From CAZOWL01 sp964583605 (GTDB lineage: Bacteria; Pseudomonadota; Gammaproteobacteria; Chromatiales; Chromatiaceae): a stretch of DNA of 20,502 bases. Numbering within the stretch: the first letter of the stretch is position 1; each line of letters starts with the position of its first letter. Below are positions 7,539 to 13,488 of this stretch, one piece after another. The notes under the pieces are model-generated. The model saw only the letters and a program-made list of their open reading frames with translations. It was not told the DNA's origin and ran no database searches. Location: positions 1 through 20,502 of the forward strand of contig CAZOWL010000080.1 in assembly GCA_964583605.1 (NCBI GenBank). Reading direction: 5' to 3'. A program made the position numbers and the translations under genes.

Positions 7539-8351
7539 GTGCATGACCTGAGCGAAGTCGCGGGTGCGCACGGCACTTCTCCATGGGCGATGCGCACGTA
7601 CGACGATGTCGAGTACGATCCGGGGCAAGACGCACTCCTCGTCGCTACAAGCCCCGACCACAACCCTATGAGAAAGGAGGTGGGACCTGCCCGACTCCAG
7701 CCACTGTGGCACTATCGGCTCGAGACGCGCGAGTGGTCAATCGTACGACCAGGAGACGCCGCACCACCCAGCCTCTTCGGCTCAGCAACCGCGCATGATC
7801 CGTTTTCGAATTCCGCTTTCATATGCAAGCACGGTCTGTGGAAGATGGACTTGCTTACCGATACGCTGACAAGAATGGCGCCCGCGCCGAACTGCCTGCA
7901 TCGCACAATGGCCTTCGACAGCTGGCGGCGACAGCTATATCTGTTCGGGGCGTATCGCCGGGCAACCCATCTGGCTCGCTTTCCCGTAGATGGCAGGACT
8001 GATGATGTAGACCGTTGGGAGCAGGTCAATCCCTCGGGTGACAGCATGCCGGCATACACCAAGACCCCAGTAGCGTTCGATGAGGGTGCTGGGGTCTTCC
8101 TGCTCGTCGTTGATGACGGGCGAACGGCAAGCGGTCGGGAGCAAAGGACAGCCAGGACTTTCGTATACGCTCCGGTCACCGACGCCTACATTGAGCTCAA
8201 AGAAGCTGAGGTTGAATCTGTCGGGATGAGCTTCATGCTCGCCTGGGAGCACGTATACAAGGCGTTCTTTCTTGTGACAGGGAGTTGGAGAGACGGCGCC
8301 ACGGTTTGGGCTCTGCGACTCGAGCCGGAAGCGCTGCCTCGTTCTCATTGA
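7539..8351 (+). CDS. Kelch-like beta-propeller protein, probably truncated at the 5' end
   Basis: 270 residues from a GTG at 7539. An in-frame TGA directly precedes it and no Shine-Dalgarno is present. The sequence has repeats of about 45-50 residues typical of kelch/galactose-oxidase-like propellers: MRTYDDVEYDPGQDALLVA, WHYRLETREWSIV, TAHDPFSNSAFI, MAFDSWRRQLYLFGAY, VAFDEGAGVFLLVVDDG and FVYAPVTDAYIEL. Each is a hydrophobic strand pair followed by a W or Y position. Family members usually begin with a secretion signal and one or more additional blades; neither is present, so the 5' end has probably been lost. The likely role is binding or structural; no enzyme residues were recognised. Confident in the fold class, unsure whether it is expressed. 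Confidence 0.6.
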   Translation: MHDLSEVAGAHGTSPWAMRTYDDVEYDPGQDALLVATSPDHNPMRKEVGPARLQPLWHYRLETREWSIVRPGDAAPPSLFGSATAHDPFSNSAFICKHGLWKMDLLTDTLTRMAPAPNCLHRTMAFDSWRRQLYLFGAYRRATHLARFPVDGRTDDVDRWEQVNPSGDSMPAYTKTPVAFDEGAGVFLLVVDDGRTASGREQRTARTFVYAPVTDAYIELKEAEVESVGMSFMLAWEHVYKAFFLVTGSWRDGATVWALRLEPEALPRSH

Positions 8352-8649
8352 GCGAGCAGGTTGAGCCCCCGATGCGCCTCTCTGGAGCGCTGACACCAGC
8401 CCCGCTGATCGCGGAGTCGGTGAAAACCGCGGGCAATGATAGCGCTTCTTGCCAAGGGCACCTGGGGCACGTCGGCACGGAGACACTGCTACCATCGGAT
8501 AGAGTAGGACCACTGGCGGATACTACTGACATCGGATATGAATCCTCCAACCAGCCTCTCGAACGGACCCAGATTCGTAGCCATCTGGCCGTTTCACCCC
8601 CTCTAGACGCCCGTTTATAGATCCTAGCAACAACTTAAGGAACCCAAGA
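8352..8649. other. Spacer without genes
   Basis: 298 bp with no supported gene. AAGGA at its right end, about 9 nt before the ATG at 8650, is the ribosome-binding site of the next gene. No clear promoter was found. Confidence 0.5.
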
Positions 8650-9261
8650 ATGCTCACGAAGCTCACTGATAGCTTGCGGCCTTCAACGATCGATGGCCTC
8701 GCGAGCGGTTTCTCCCGCCTGGGCGCGGCTGGCCTCTGGGCCCAGTTGATGATGGGCGCCATCCCCTTCGCGATCATGATGTACACACTCTTGTTCACAA
8801 GCCCCTCTCTCCCAGGCGGGCACTCCGCATTGCCTCTCGTCCAGTATTTTTCGATTGTCGACCTGTTCCTGCTTGTATTCATCATCTTTTGGTTCTATCG
8901 CTATACGCGCATCGGCAAGCGCATTAAGGCATCGCCAGCACGGGTATCCCTCAACGGGATCCGTCGCACCGTGTGGATTGGACTTGTGGCGACAACATTG
9001 GCCATCCTCTTCTCGATGATCGTCCTGCTCTTCGAGGTCGGAAACATGCTGTTCCACTTTCTTTCCGCACCCCAAGCAGGCATCCCAACCGTGCAGACGA
9101 CTGTCAATGGCATCGCCAATTGGGTATCAGCGGCAGATATGATGAGCTTGCTGTCGCTGATCCTCACGCTCGCTGGAGAGATTTTTGCGTTGATATTCGG
9201 CCTCCTGCTTCTCTTCCGCACCTTGCAGGCGTCAGTCGAGCCGCCTAAGGCCGTTCCGTAA
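8650..9261 (+). CDS. DUF3611-like four-helix inner-membrane protein
   Basis: 203 residues with four predicted membrane segments at about 27-49, 65-84, 106-130 and 162-189. A short amphipathic N-terminus and a positively charged loop (WFYRYTRIGKRIKASPARVS) follow the second segment, placing that loop in the cytoplasm. The pattern FSRLGAAGLWAQLMMGAIPF followed by FWFYRYTRIG resembles the DUF3611 family known from cyanobacteria, plants and some proteobacteria. The function is unknown. A ribosome-binding site (AAGGA) precedes the ATG. It is a single gene followed by a hairpin and then the betaine operon leader. The membrane topology is firm; the family assignment is from recall. Confidence 0.75.
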   Translation: MLTKLTDSLRPSTIDGLASGFSRLGAAGLWAQLMMGAIPFAIMMYTLLFTSPSLPGGHSALPLVQYFSIVDLFLLVFIIFWFYRYTRIGKRIKASPARVSLNGIRRTVWIGLVATTLAILFSMIVLLFEVGNMLFHFLSAPQAGIPTVQTTVNGIANWVSAADMMSLLSLILTLAGEIFALIFGLLLLFRTLQASVEPPKAVP

Positions 9262-9303
9262 GGCCGGTCACGCGCGCTGATCCGTGCTGACCCGTGCACA
9301 TGC

Positions 9304-9336
9304 CTGCCCGGCACGGGCAAACCGTGCAGCCGGCAG
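9304..9336 (+). terminator. Hairpin downstream of the DUF3611-like gene
   Basis: GCACGG (9311-9316) pairs with CCGTGC (9322-9327) around a GCAAA loop, with an outer stem CTGCC (9304-9308)/GGCAG (9332-9336). Only a short pyrimidine tract (TACTCTCT) follows, so termination is likely but inefficient on sequence alone. Confidence 0.45.
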
Positions 9337-9368
9337 TACTCTCTAGCGCGCTAATTGAGCCCCGCGAC

Positions 9369-9396
9369 TGGACATCGCTGACAAGCTCGGTAGAAT
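9369..9396 (+). promoter_or_regulatory. Candidate sigma-70 promoter of the betaine operon
   Basis: TGGACA (9369-9374) and TAGAAT (9391-9396), separated by 16 bp, each match the consensus at five of six positions. It lies after the hairpin of the previous gene and would give a leader of about 275 nt before the first methyltransferase gene. Prediction only; another TAAAAT at 9572-9577 has no good -35. Confidence 0.4.
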
Positions 9397-9432
9397 GTGG
9401 GTGGTTCTTCAACGGCCCAAGTGCGCGTCGCT

Positions 9433-9557
9433 GATGACGATCAAGCGTCATCGCGCGTCCTCCACCCTAGGCGCCGGGTTCAGCATGTCAGGTCACTGAC
9501 GTCGTAGGCGTGCGATCGATCTGTTGCACGCCTTTATCTAGGCACGTCTCCTGTGCC
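9433..9557 (+). promoter_or_regulatory. Structured leader of the betaine operon
   Basis: Four hairpins follow each other: GATGACG/CGTCATC (9433-9439 with 9446-9452), GTCAG/CTGAC (9487-9491 with 9496-9500), AGGCGTGC/GCACGCCT (9506-9513 with 9526-9533) and GGCAC/GTGCC (9541-9545 with 9553-9557). The third is followed by TTATCTA and could terminate transcription. I do not recognise a known riboswitch class. Confidence 0.4.
9506..9538 (+). terminator. Possible attenuator or terminator in the leader
   Basis: An 8-bp perfect stem (AGGCGTGC with GCACGCCT, 12-nt loop) runs directly into TTATCT, so the last stem base plus tail reads TTTAT. It lies 140 bp before the betaine operon start codon. It may terminate upstream transcripts or act as an attenuator if the promoter at 9369-9396 is used. 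Confidence 0.4.
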
Positions 9558-9676
9558 GGCCGGTTTGTACCTAAAATCGCAGCAAAGGCTGCATCGTGCT
9601 CTGCCGGGACTCAAGCAGCCCTCTTGGTGGACGCGCACGGGCCATTCATCAACCCCTCATCGACAAAGGAGGCGGC

Positions 9677-10495
9677 ATGGCCGTGCATACACTGGCTCAA
9701 GACTATGGCGACAACCCCCTGGCCGTTCGCGATACGAACCATTATCAGAACGAGTATATACATTCGTTTGTCGAAAAATGGGATGACTTGATCGATTGGG
9801 AAGCGCGGGCGAGCAGTGAGGGCGATTTCTTCATCCGGCTGCTCGAAGAGCACGGTGCGAAGAAGGTGCTCGATGTAGCCACGGGCACGGGTTTTCACTC
9901 GGTGCAGTTGCTGCGCGCAGGGCTTGAGGTAACAAGTGCCGACGGCAGCCCGACCATGCTCGCTAAGGCCTTTGAGAACGCCCGTCGCCGCGAGCACATT
10001 CTACGGACCGTCCATGCCGATTGGCGCTGGCTGAACCGTGATGTGCACGATCTCTATGACGCCGTGATCTGCCTCGGCAATTCCTTCACCCACCTACACG
10101 ATGACAACGACCGCCGCAAAGCCCTCGCCGAATTCTACGCCACGCTCCGCCACGACGGCATATTGATCTTGGATCAGCGCAACTACGACGCCATCCTCGA
10201 TCATCGCATCGAGCCCACGCACAACTACTACTATTGCGGCGAGCATGTGCGCGCAACGCCCGAGCACGTCGATGAAACCCTGGCCCGGTTCCGGTACGAG
10301 TTCCCGGGCGATCATGTGTTCCATCTCAACATGTTCCCGCTGCGCAAGCGCTATGTGCGCCAGCTCTTGAAAGAAGTCGGCTTCCAGAAGGTCACTACTT
10401 ACGGTGACTTCCAAGAGACCTATCACGAAACCGAGCCGGATTTCTTCATCCATGTCGCGGAAAAATCCTACATCGAGGGAGGCGAAGAGGAATGA
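9677..10495 (+). CDS. Glycine/sarcosine N-methyltransferase (GSMT)
   Basis: 272 residues. The ATG at 9677 is chosen because AAAGGAGG precedes it and because the N-terminus MAVHTLAQDYGDNPLAVRD aligns with known bacterial GSMTs. It transfers two methyl groups from SAM to glycine, giving sarcosine and then dimethylglycine, in the cytoplasm. Visible signatures are HYQNEYIHSFVEKWDDLIDW (23-42), the SAM-binding motif VLDVATGTGFHS (64-75), SADGSPTM (88-95), TVHADWR (111-117), CLGNSFTHL (132-140), LDQRNYD and MFPLRKRYVRQLLKEVGF. It closely resembles the Ectothiorhodospira and Aphanothece enzymes of de novo betaine synthesis. Its last four bases (ATGA) overlap the next gene, so the two are translationally coupled. 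The abundance of Asp and Glu fits a salt-adapted proteome. Confidence 0.95.
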   Translation: MAVHTLAQDYGDNPLAVRDTNHYQNEYIHSFVEKWDDLIDWEARASSEGDFFIRLLEEHGAKKVLDVATGTGFHSVQLLRAGLEVTSADGSPTMLAKAFENARRREHILRTVHADWRWLNRDVHDLYDAVICLGNSFTHLHDDNDRRKALAEFYATLRHDGILILDQRNYDAILDHRIEPTHNYYYCGEHVRATPEHVDETLARFRYEFPGDHVFHLNMFPLRKRYVRQLLKEVGFQKVTTYGDFQETYHETEPDFFIHVAEKSYIEGGEEE

Positions 10496-11334
10496 GTAAC
10501 GGCTACTCCGAAATCGTCGAGACGGCGCGCGACTACTACAACAGCGAGGACGCGGACAATTTCTACTTCCACATCTGGGGCGGCGAGGACATTCATATCG
10601 GGCTTTACGAGAATCGCGGCGAGTCGATCGCGGAGGCCAGCCGTCGCACCGTCGAGCTTATGGCGAGCCTCGCCAGGGGGCTGGGCCCTGAAAGCCGCGT
10701 GCTCGATATCGGCTCCGGTTACGGGGGCGCAGCGCGCCTTCTAGCTAGCGGCTCCGGCTGTCACGTCGTCGCCCTGAACCTGAGCGAAAAAGAGAATGCG
10801 CGCAATCGCGAGATGAATCGCGAACAAGGTCTTAATGAGCGCATTGAAGTTGTCGATGGGAGCTTCGAGTCCATCCCGTACGACGATGCGGCCTTCGACC
10901 TCGTGTGGTCACAGGATGCGATTCTGCATAGCGGCGAGCGGAATCAAGTCATCAGCGAGGTCGCGCGAGTGCTGCGCCCAGGGGGAGAATTCATCTTTAC
11001 AGACCCGATGCAGGCCGACGATTGCCCGCCCGGCGTCCTGGCACCGGTGCTCGAGCGAATCCATCTCGACAGCCTCGGCTCAGTGGCCTTCTATCGGAGC
11101 GCGGCCGCGCGGCACGGCCTTACGGAGATCGAGGTCATCGGCATGACCGATAACCTCGTGACACACTACAGCCGAGTGCGCGATGAACTGGAGCGCGCGC
11201 GCGACACGCTGGGCGGCAAGGTTTCTGATGGGTACATCGACCGGATGATCAAAGGGTTAGGACACTGGGTCGACGCAGGCTCCAAAGGCTACCTGAACTG
11301 GGGAATCCTTCACTTCCGCAAGCGAGTGTGCTGA
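10492..11334 (+). CDS. Sarcosine/dimethylglycine N-methyltransferase (SDMT)
   Basis: 280 residues; the ATG overlaps the GSMT stop as ATGA. It carries out the last step or steps, SAM-dependent methylation of sarcosine and dimethylglycine to glycine betaine. Visible signatures are ETARDYYNSEDADNFYFHIW (10-29), GGEDIHIGLY, motif I VLDIGSGYGGAAR (70-82), ALNLSEKENARNRE, the post-I region with VDGSFESIPYDD, WSQDAILHSG, and EVARVLRPGGEFIFTDPMQ. The C-terminal lid has YSRVRDELERARDTLGGKVS and GYLNWGILHFRK. Together with GSMT it forms a complete glycine-to-betaine route, so the cell can make its main osmolyte without imported choline. No SAM synthetase or homocysteine-recycling gene is attached. A hairpin follows 15 bp after the stop. 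Confidence 0.95.
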   Translation: MSNGYSEIVETARDYYNSEDADNFYFHIWGGEDIHIGLYENRGESIAEASRRTVELMASLARGLGPESRVLDIGSGYGGAARLLASGSGCHVVALNLSEKENARNREMNREQGLNERIEVVDGSFESIPYDDAAFDLVWSQDAILHSGERNQVISEVARVLRPGGEFIFTDPMQADDCPPGVLAPVLERIHLDSLGSVAFYRSAAARHGLTEIEVIGMTDNLVTHYSRVRDELERARDTLGGKVSDGYIDRMIKGLGHWVDAGSKGYLNWGILHFRKRVC

Positions 11335-11349
11335 GCCTGGAGAAGCCCT

Positions 11350-11372
11350 GCGCGGTCCTACTTCGACCGCGC
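11350..11372 (+). terminator. Hairpin at the end of the betaine operon
   Basis: GCGCGGTC (11350-11357) pairs perfectly with GACCGCGC (11365-11372) around a 7-nt loop, 15 bp after the SDMT stop. It has no T run on either strand, so it may stabilise the mRNA 3' end rather than terminate on its own. Confidence 0.45.
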
Positions 11373-11394
11373 GTGCACACCGACGCGACAACTT

Positions 11395-11487
11395 GCGAGG
11401 GCTCATACGAAGCATGTAAAAAGACGCGAGGGCTCATACGAAGCATGTAAAAAGACGCGAGGGCTCATACGAAGCATGTAAAAAGAC
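11395..11487. repeat. Three perfect tandem copies of a 31-bp unit
   Basis: The unit starts GCGAGGGCTCATACGAAGCA and ends TGTAAAAAGAC. Copies begin at 11395, 11426 and 11457 and are identical. There are no spacers, so this is not a CRISPR array. The last copy abuts the terminator hairpin at 11485-11504 and shares its A/T tract, so each unit carries a copy of the terminator's tail. Confidence 0.9.
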
Positions 11488-11504
11488 GCCGCATACGCGG
11501 CGTC
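11480..11504 (-). terminator. Factor-independent terminator reading leftward
   Basis: GACGCCGC (11485-11492) pairs with GCGGCGTC (11497-11504) around a 4-base loop. On the minus strand the 8-bp stem is followed at once by TTTTT. This is a canonical terminator for transcription coming from the right, presumably from the tRNA-Asn locus as it existed before interruption. Confidence 0.75.
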
Positions 11505-11624
11505 CGGCTCGACCGCATCGAATTTGTCGGACCCGGGGTCGCTAGCGCCCCGCGGCCGAAGACACCCGGGACAACATCGCCGCCGGAGCTCTATCCCCAG
11601 GGTTGCGCCAAGGGCCCGAAACGA

Positions 11625-11660
11625 CAAACGGTTTAGCTTGATTCCAAGCTAAACCGTTTG
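11625..11660 (-). terminator. 16-bp perfect hairpin behind the tRNA-Asn fragment
   Basis: CAAACGGTTTAGCTTG (11625-11640) pairs perfectly with CAAGCTAAACCGTTTG (11645-11660) around ATTC. It starts 6 bp after the tRNA 3' end on the minus strand and is followed there by TCGTTTCG. The position suggests the terminator or processing signal of the original tRNA gene; the T tract is imperfect. Confidence 0.6.
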
Positions 11661-11666
11661 CTTTAT

Positions 11667-11713
11667 TGGCTCCCCGGGACGGGCTCGAACCGCCGACCTA
11701 GTGATTAACAGTC
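11667..11713 (-). tRNA. 3' half of tRNA-Asn(GTT), likely attachment site
   Basis: On the minus strand this reads the anticodon loop CTGTTAA (anticodon GTT at 11709-11707), a variable loop, a T arm with GGCGG-TTCGAGC-CCGTC pairing, the acceptor 3' strand CCGGGGA, discriminator G and an encoded CCA. The 5' half is absent: upstream bases pair with only the two innermost anticodon-stem positions, and there is no D arm or TCCCCGG acceptor strand. This is what an integrase that recombines at the anticodon arm leaves at one end of an inserted element. The intact tRNA should lie at the other end, outside this window. Confidence 0.8.
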
Positions 11714-11789
11714 CTGTTCAAGCAACGCGCCACAACAAGAGACAGCAAGAAAACCAACGGCTTAGGCTGCTCGGCTTGTTGCCGTTGCT

Positions 11790-11798
11790 TGTGGATAA
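11790..11798 (-). promoter_or_regulatory. Perfect DnaA-box sequence
   Basis: TGTGGATAA on the plus strand is the complement of TTATCCACA, the strongest DnaA binding sequence. A single box can occur by chance, but here it lies 30 bp from a palindrome and direct repeats. Confidence 0.35.
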
Positions 11799-12074
11799 CT
11801 GCCGATATTTGCCAGCGAGTGCGCCACCAGTGCGCCATGGCGCAGCGGTTGCAGCCCACGAAGGGACGGCGCGTCGCGCTATGCCGGACGCCTTGCGTCA
11901 CGCGAACGGGCGCTGGGGGACAGCCCCGCCTACATGCCAGGCATCGAGGGTCGCGTGCTCGCTGGGACACGGGCCAATTCTCGCCAGGGCAGCCGATACA
12001 CGCGGCGGGCCTCGGTCGCTTCATCGTCGCGGACTATCGGGCATTGCTTGCATGCAATGCCATTCGCCTATCGA

Positions 12075-12129
12075 ACAATAGGCAATCAACGCGACACGCA
12101 ATGCCATGCCAACAGGTATTGCCTATTGT
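12075..12129. repeat. 12-bp inverted repeat pair
   Basis: ACAATAGGCAAT (12075-12086) and ATTGCCTATTGT (12118-12129) are exact reverse complements separated by 31 bp. The interior contains a second GCAATGCCAT, also found at 12054-12063. They may be binding sites for a recombinase or replication protein of the element. Confidence 0.5.
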
Positions 12130-12250
12130 GCGACCAGCCGCCGTCGCGTGTATCTCGGGTCTGATGCAGCGGTGGCGCGGGTTTGGGCGGATCGGTCGGC
12201 GAGTGCCTGCCGCTGGTGGTGCGCCATAGGCGGGAATGATGAGTCAGCGC

Positions 12251-12607
12251 TTAGCCATAAGATTTGCTTATGACTAGCGGCGGCCGTCGGTAGCCTGTCT
12301 CGTGTGTGTGCCTACTGGGCCGCTCGGCGGGCGCGACCCTCACGCGCGATCGCTGGCCAGTAGGGGCATCGATGTCGGTCCCGTCGGCGGCTAGGGCGGT
12401 GACATGGATCGCGTGCAGCGTTCGCAGGTCATCATCAGGCAGGGTGCGGAGGAATCGCTCGAAGTCGCCTGACCCTGGGCGCCGCATGATGCGCCGGTAG
12501 GTCGCTGCATCCTCGTCGCTCAGGGTTGCCATGAATGCCTCATCGTCAGCGCCAATCCCGAAGCGCGCTTCAAGTCTCTCAACGCGGGTTGTGATTCGTT
12601 CGCTCAT
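12251..12607 (-). CDS. Small hypothetical protein with N-terminal coiled coil (phage-type cassette)
   Basis: 118 residues from the ATG at 12607, chosen because GAGG lies about 6 nt upstream and because the longer frame to 12757 would only shadow the preceding gene. It begins MSERITTRVERLEARFG, a short coiled coil, followed by an acidic stretch (DDEAFMATLSDEDAATYRRIM). The start of the previous protein, MSIERRIEALEAQ, is similar, so the two may be related by duplication. It overlaps that gene by 29 nt in a three-gene unit. Function unknown; such genes sit in prophage and satellite cassettes near terminase-type genes. Confidence 0.6.
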   Translation of the reverse strand: MSERITTRVERLEARFGIGADDEAFMATLSDEDAATYRRIMRRPGSGDFERFLRTLPDDDLRTLHAIHVTALAADGTDIDAPTGQRSRVRVAPAERPSRHTHETGYRRPPLVISKSYG

Positions 12608-12764
12608 GATCGCCTCGTCCGTTGTCAGGTAGATGAACCGCAACCGTTGCCCGCGCCATGCGTTCTTCGTCGAGCGGTGTCGGCTCGCCAATGACGATGA
12701 CAAATGCAGGATCGTCGGGCGTTGATTGCGCCTCCAATGCTTCGATGCGCCGCTCAATGCTCAT
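12579..12764 (-). CDS. Small hypothetical protein (phage-type cassette)
   Basis: 61 residues, MSIERRIEALEAQSTPDDPA onward, then VIVIGEPTPLDEERM. It has no recognised domain. The short N-terminal helix with RRIEALEA resembles the start of the next protein. The ATG at 12764 overlaps the stop of the preceding gene by 11 nt and its 3' end overlaps the next gene, so all three are probably co-translated. GGAG occurs further upstream than usual (about 13 nt). It is real by context more than by homology. Confidence 0.55.
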   Translation of the reverse strand: MSIERRIEALEAQSTPDDPAFVIVIGEPTPLDEERMARATVAVHLPDNGRGDHERTNHNPR

Positions 12765-13155
12765 CGGTGCGTGCTTTCTCCAGTTGTTCGACGCGCCGTG
12801 TCAACTCGTCCACCTCGTGAATCTTCGCCAGCGTGCCGATTGCTGTCAGTAACTGCGCGGCCTGATTTGCGCCGAGCTGGCCAGCGCTAAGGGCCGACAC
12901 GATGGCTTGGCCGCTCTCAGTCAGCGTTTCGCCAAGCTGGATCGGTGTTGCTGGATCAACGGGGCGCAGTGCGGGCAGCACGCGATCCAGCAGCAGCTTT
13001 GCCGCTGTGGTATCGCCTTGCTTGGCTTGCTCAACCATTGCCGTCAGGATGCTGGGCAAGTCCTTTTCGAGAGACCGCCGGAGCTTCGTCGTTTTGTTGA
13101 TAGTGCCCCTGGGCTTGCCTGCCGGGTTGCCCGATACGCCTTTCACGAACGCCAT
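12754..13155 (-). CDS. DUF5681-like phage-associated protein
   Basis: 133 residues. The N-terminus MAFVKGVSGNPAGKPRGTIN has the G-x-SGNPAGKPxG motif of DUF5681-type proteins, which are commonly encoded beside phage packaging and replication genes. The body is helical (RRSLEKDLPSILTAMVEQA, AAKLLLDRVLPALRPVDP) and the tail, VDELTRRVEQLEKARTDEH, is a coiled coil like those opening the two genes downstream. It may bind DNA as a small-terminase-like subunit, but that is inference. First gene of the three-gene unit; the ATG at 13155 has only a weak ribosome-binding site. Confidence 0.65.
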   Translation of the reverse strand: MAFVKGVSGNPAGKPRGTINKTTKLRRSLEKDLPSILTAMVEQAKQGDTTAAKLLLDRVLPALRPVDPATPIQLGETLTESGQAIVSALSAGQLGANQAAQLLTAIGTLAKIHEVDELTRRVEQLEKARTDEH

Positions 13156-13488
13156 GCTTGAAACCCCATTGAAAATATCAGTGCGCCTCGCTCGTCAGTC
13201 GAATGGTCGCACGCCCGACCTGTCGCTCGTGTCGCCTCATGGTGCCGCCTCAAGACATTGCGAACGGTGCCGTCTGAATGGCCAGCTAGCGGTCAATGGC
13301 GCGCGCTGATGGCGCTGGGTGGGTGTCAAGCGCGCAAGCATCCTTATTGCAAGCTAGAATAGCCGGTCGTTACCGTGATCAGGGCGGTCGGTCCAACCAT
13401 AATCACTACAGACGTGCCTTAAGGGGCCTTATGCCCGCCGTGTACGTAGCGAACCGTTTGCGTCAAGACACTCTTGCGGGCAAGACGC
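13156..13488. other. Spacer between the phage-type genes and the toxin gene
   Basis: 333 bp with no supported gene. It contains TCTTGC/GCAAGA (13472-13485, two-base loop), flanked by GCGTC and GACGC, just after the toxin stop on the minus strand. This may be its terminator, although no T run follows. Confidence 0.45.

Larger units (their letters stand above)
11714..12250. other. Gene-free, repeat-rich region next to the attachment site
   Basis: 537 bp without a supported gene. It holds a perfect DnaA box (11790-11798), iteron-like copies of AGTGCGCCA followed by the palindrome TGCGCCATGGCGCA (11831-11844), the hairpin GGCATTGC/GCAATGCC (12040-12061), a 12-bp inverted repeat pair (12075-12129), and a repeat of GCAATGCCAT. 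Such clusters occur in attP arm regions and in plasmid-type origins; I cannot tell which. Confidence 0.45.

Noticed and set aside
9304..9560. Known riboswitch (for example a SAM class) before the methyltransferase operon
   Set aside because: Hairpins are present but I could not match the conserved core of any known class.
11395..11487. CRISPR-like array
   Set aside because: The three 31-bp units are directly adjacent with no spacers and there are no cas genes; it is a simple tandem repeat.
11667..11780. Complete tRNA-Asn
   Set aside because: The sequence upstream of the anticodon loop cannot form the anticodon stem beyond two pairs, and there is no D arm or matching acceptor strand.
11701..12229. 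Plus-strand open frames near the attachment site
   Set aside because: Compositionally odd translations, no ribosome-binding sites, and they overlap palindromes and inverted repeats; better explained as a non-coding region.
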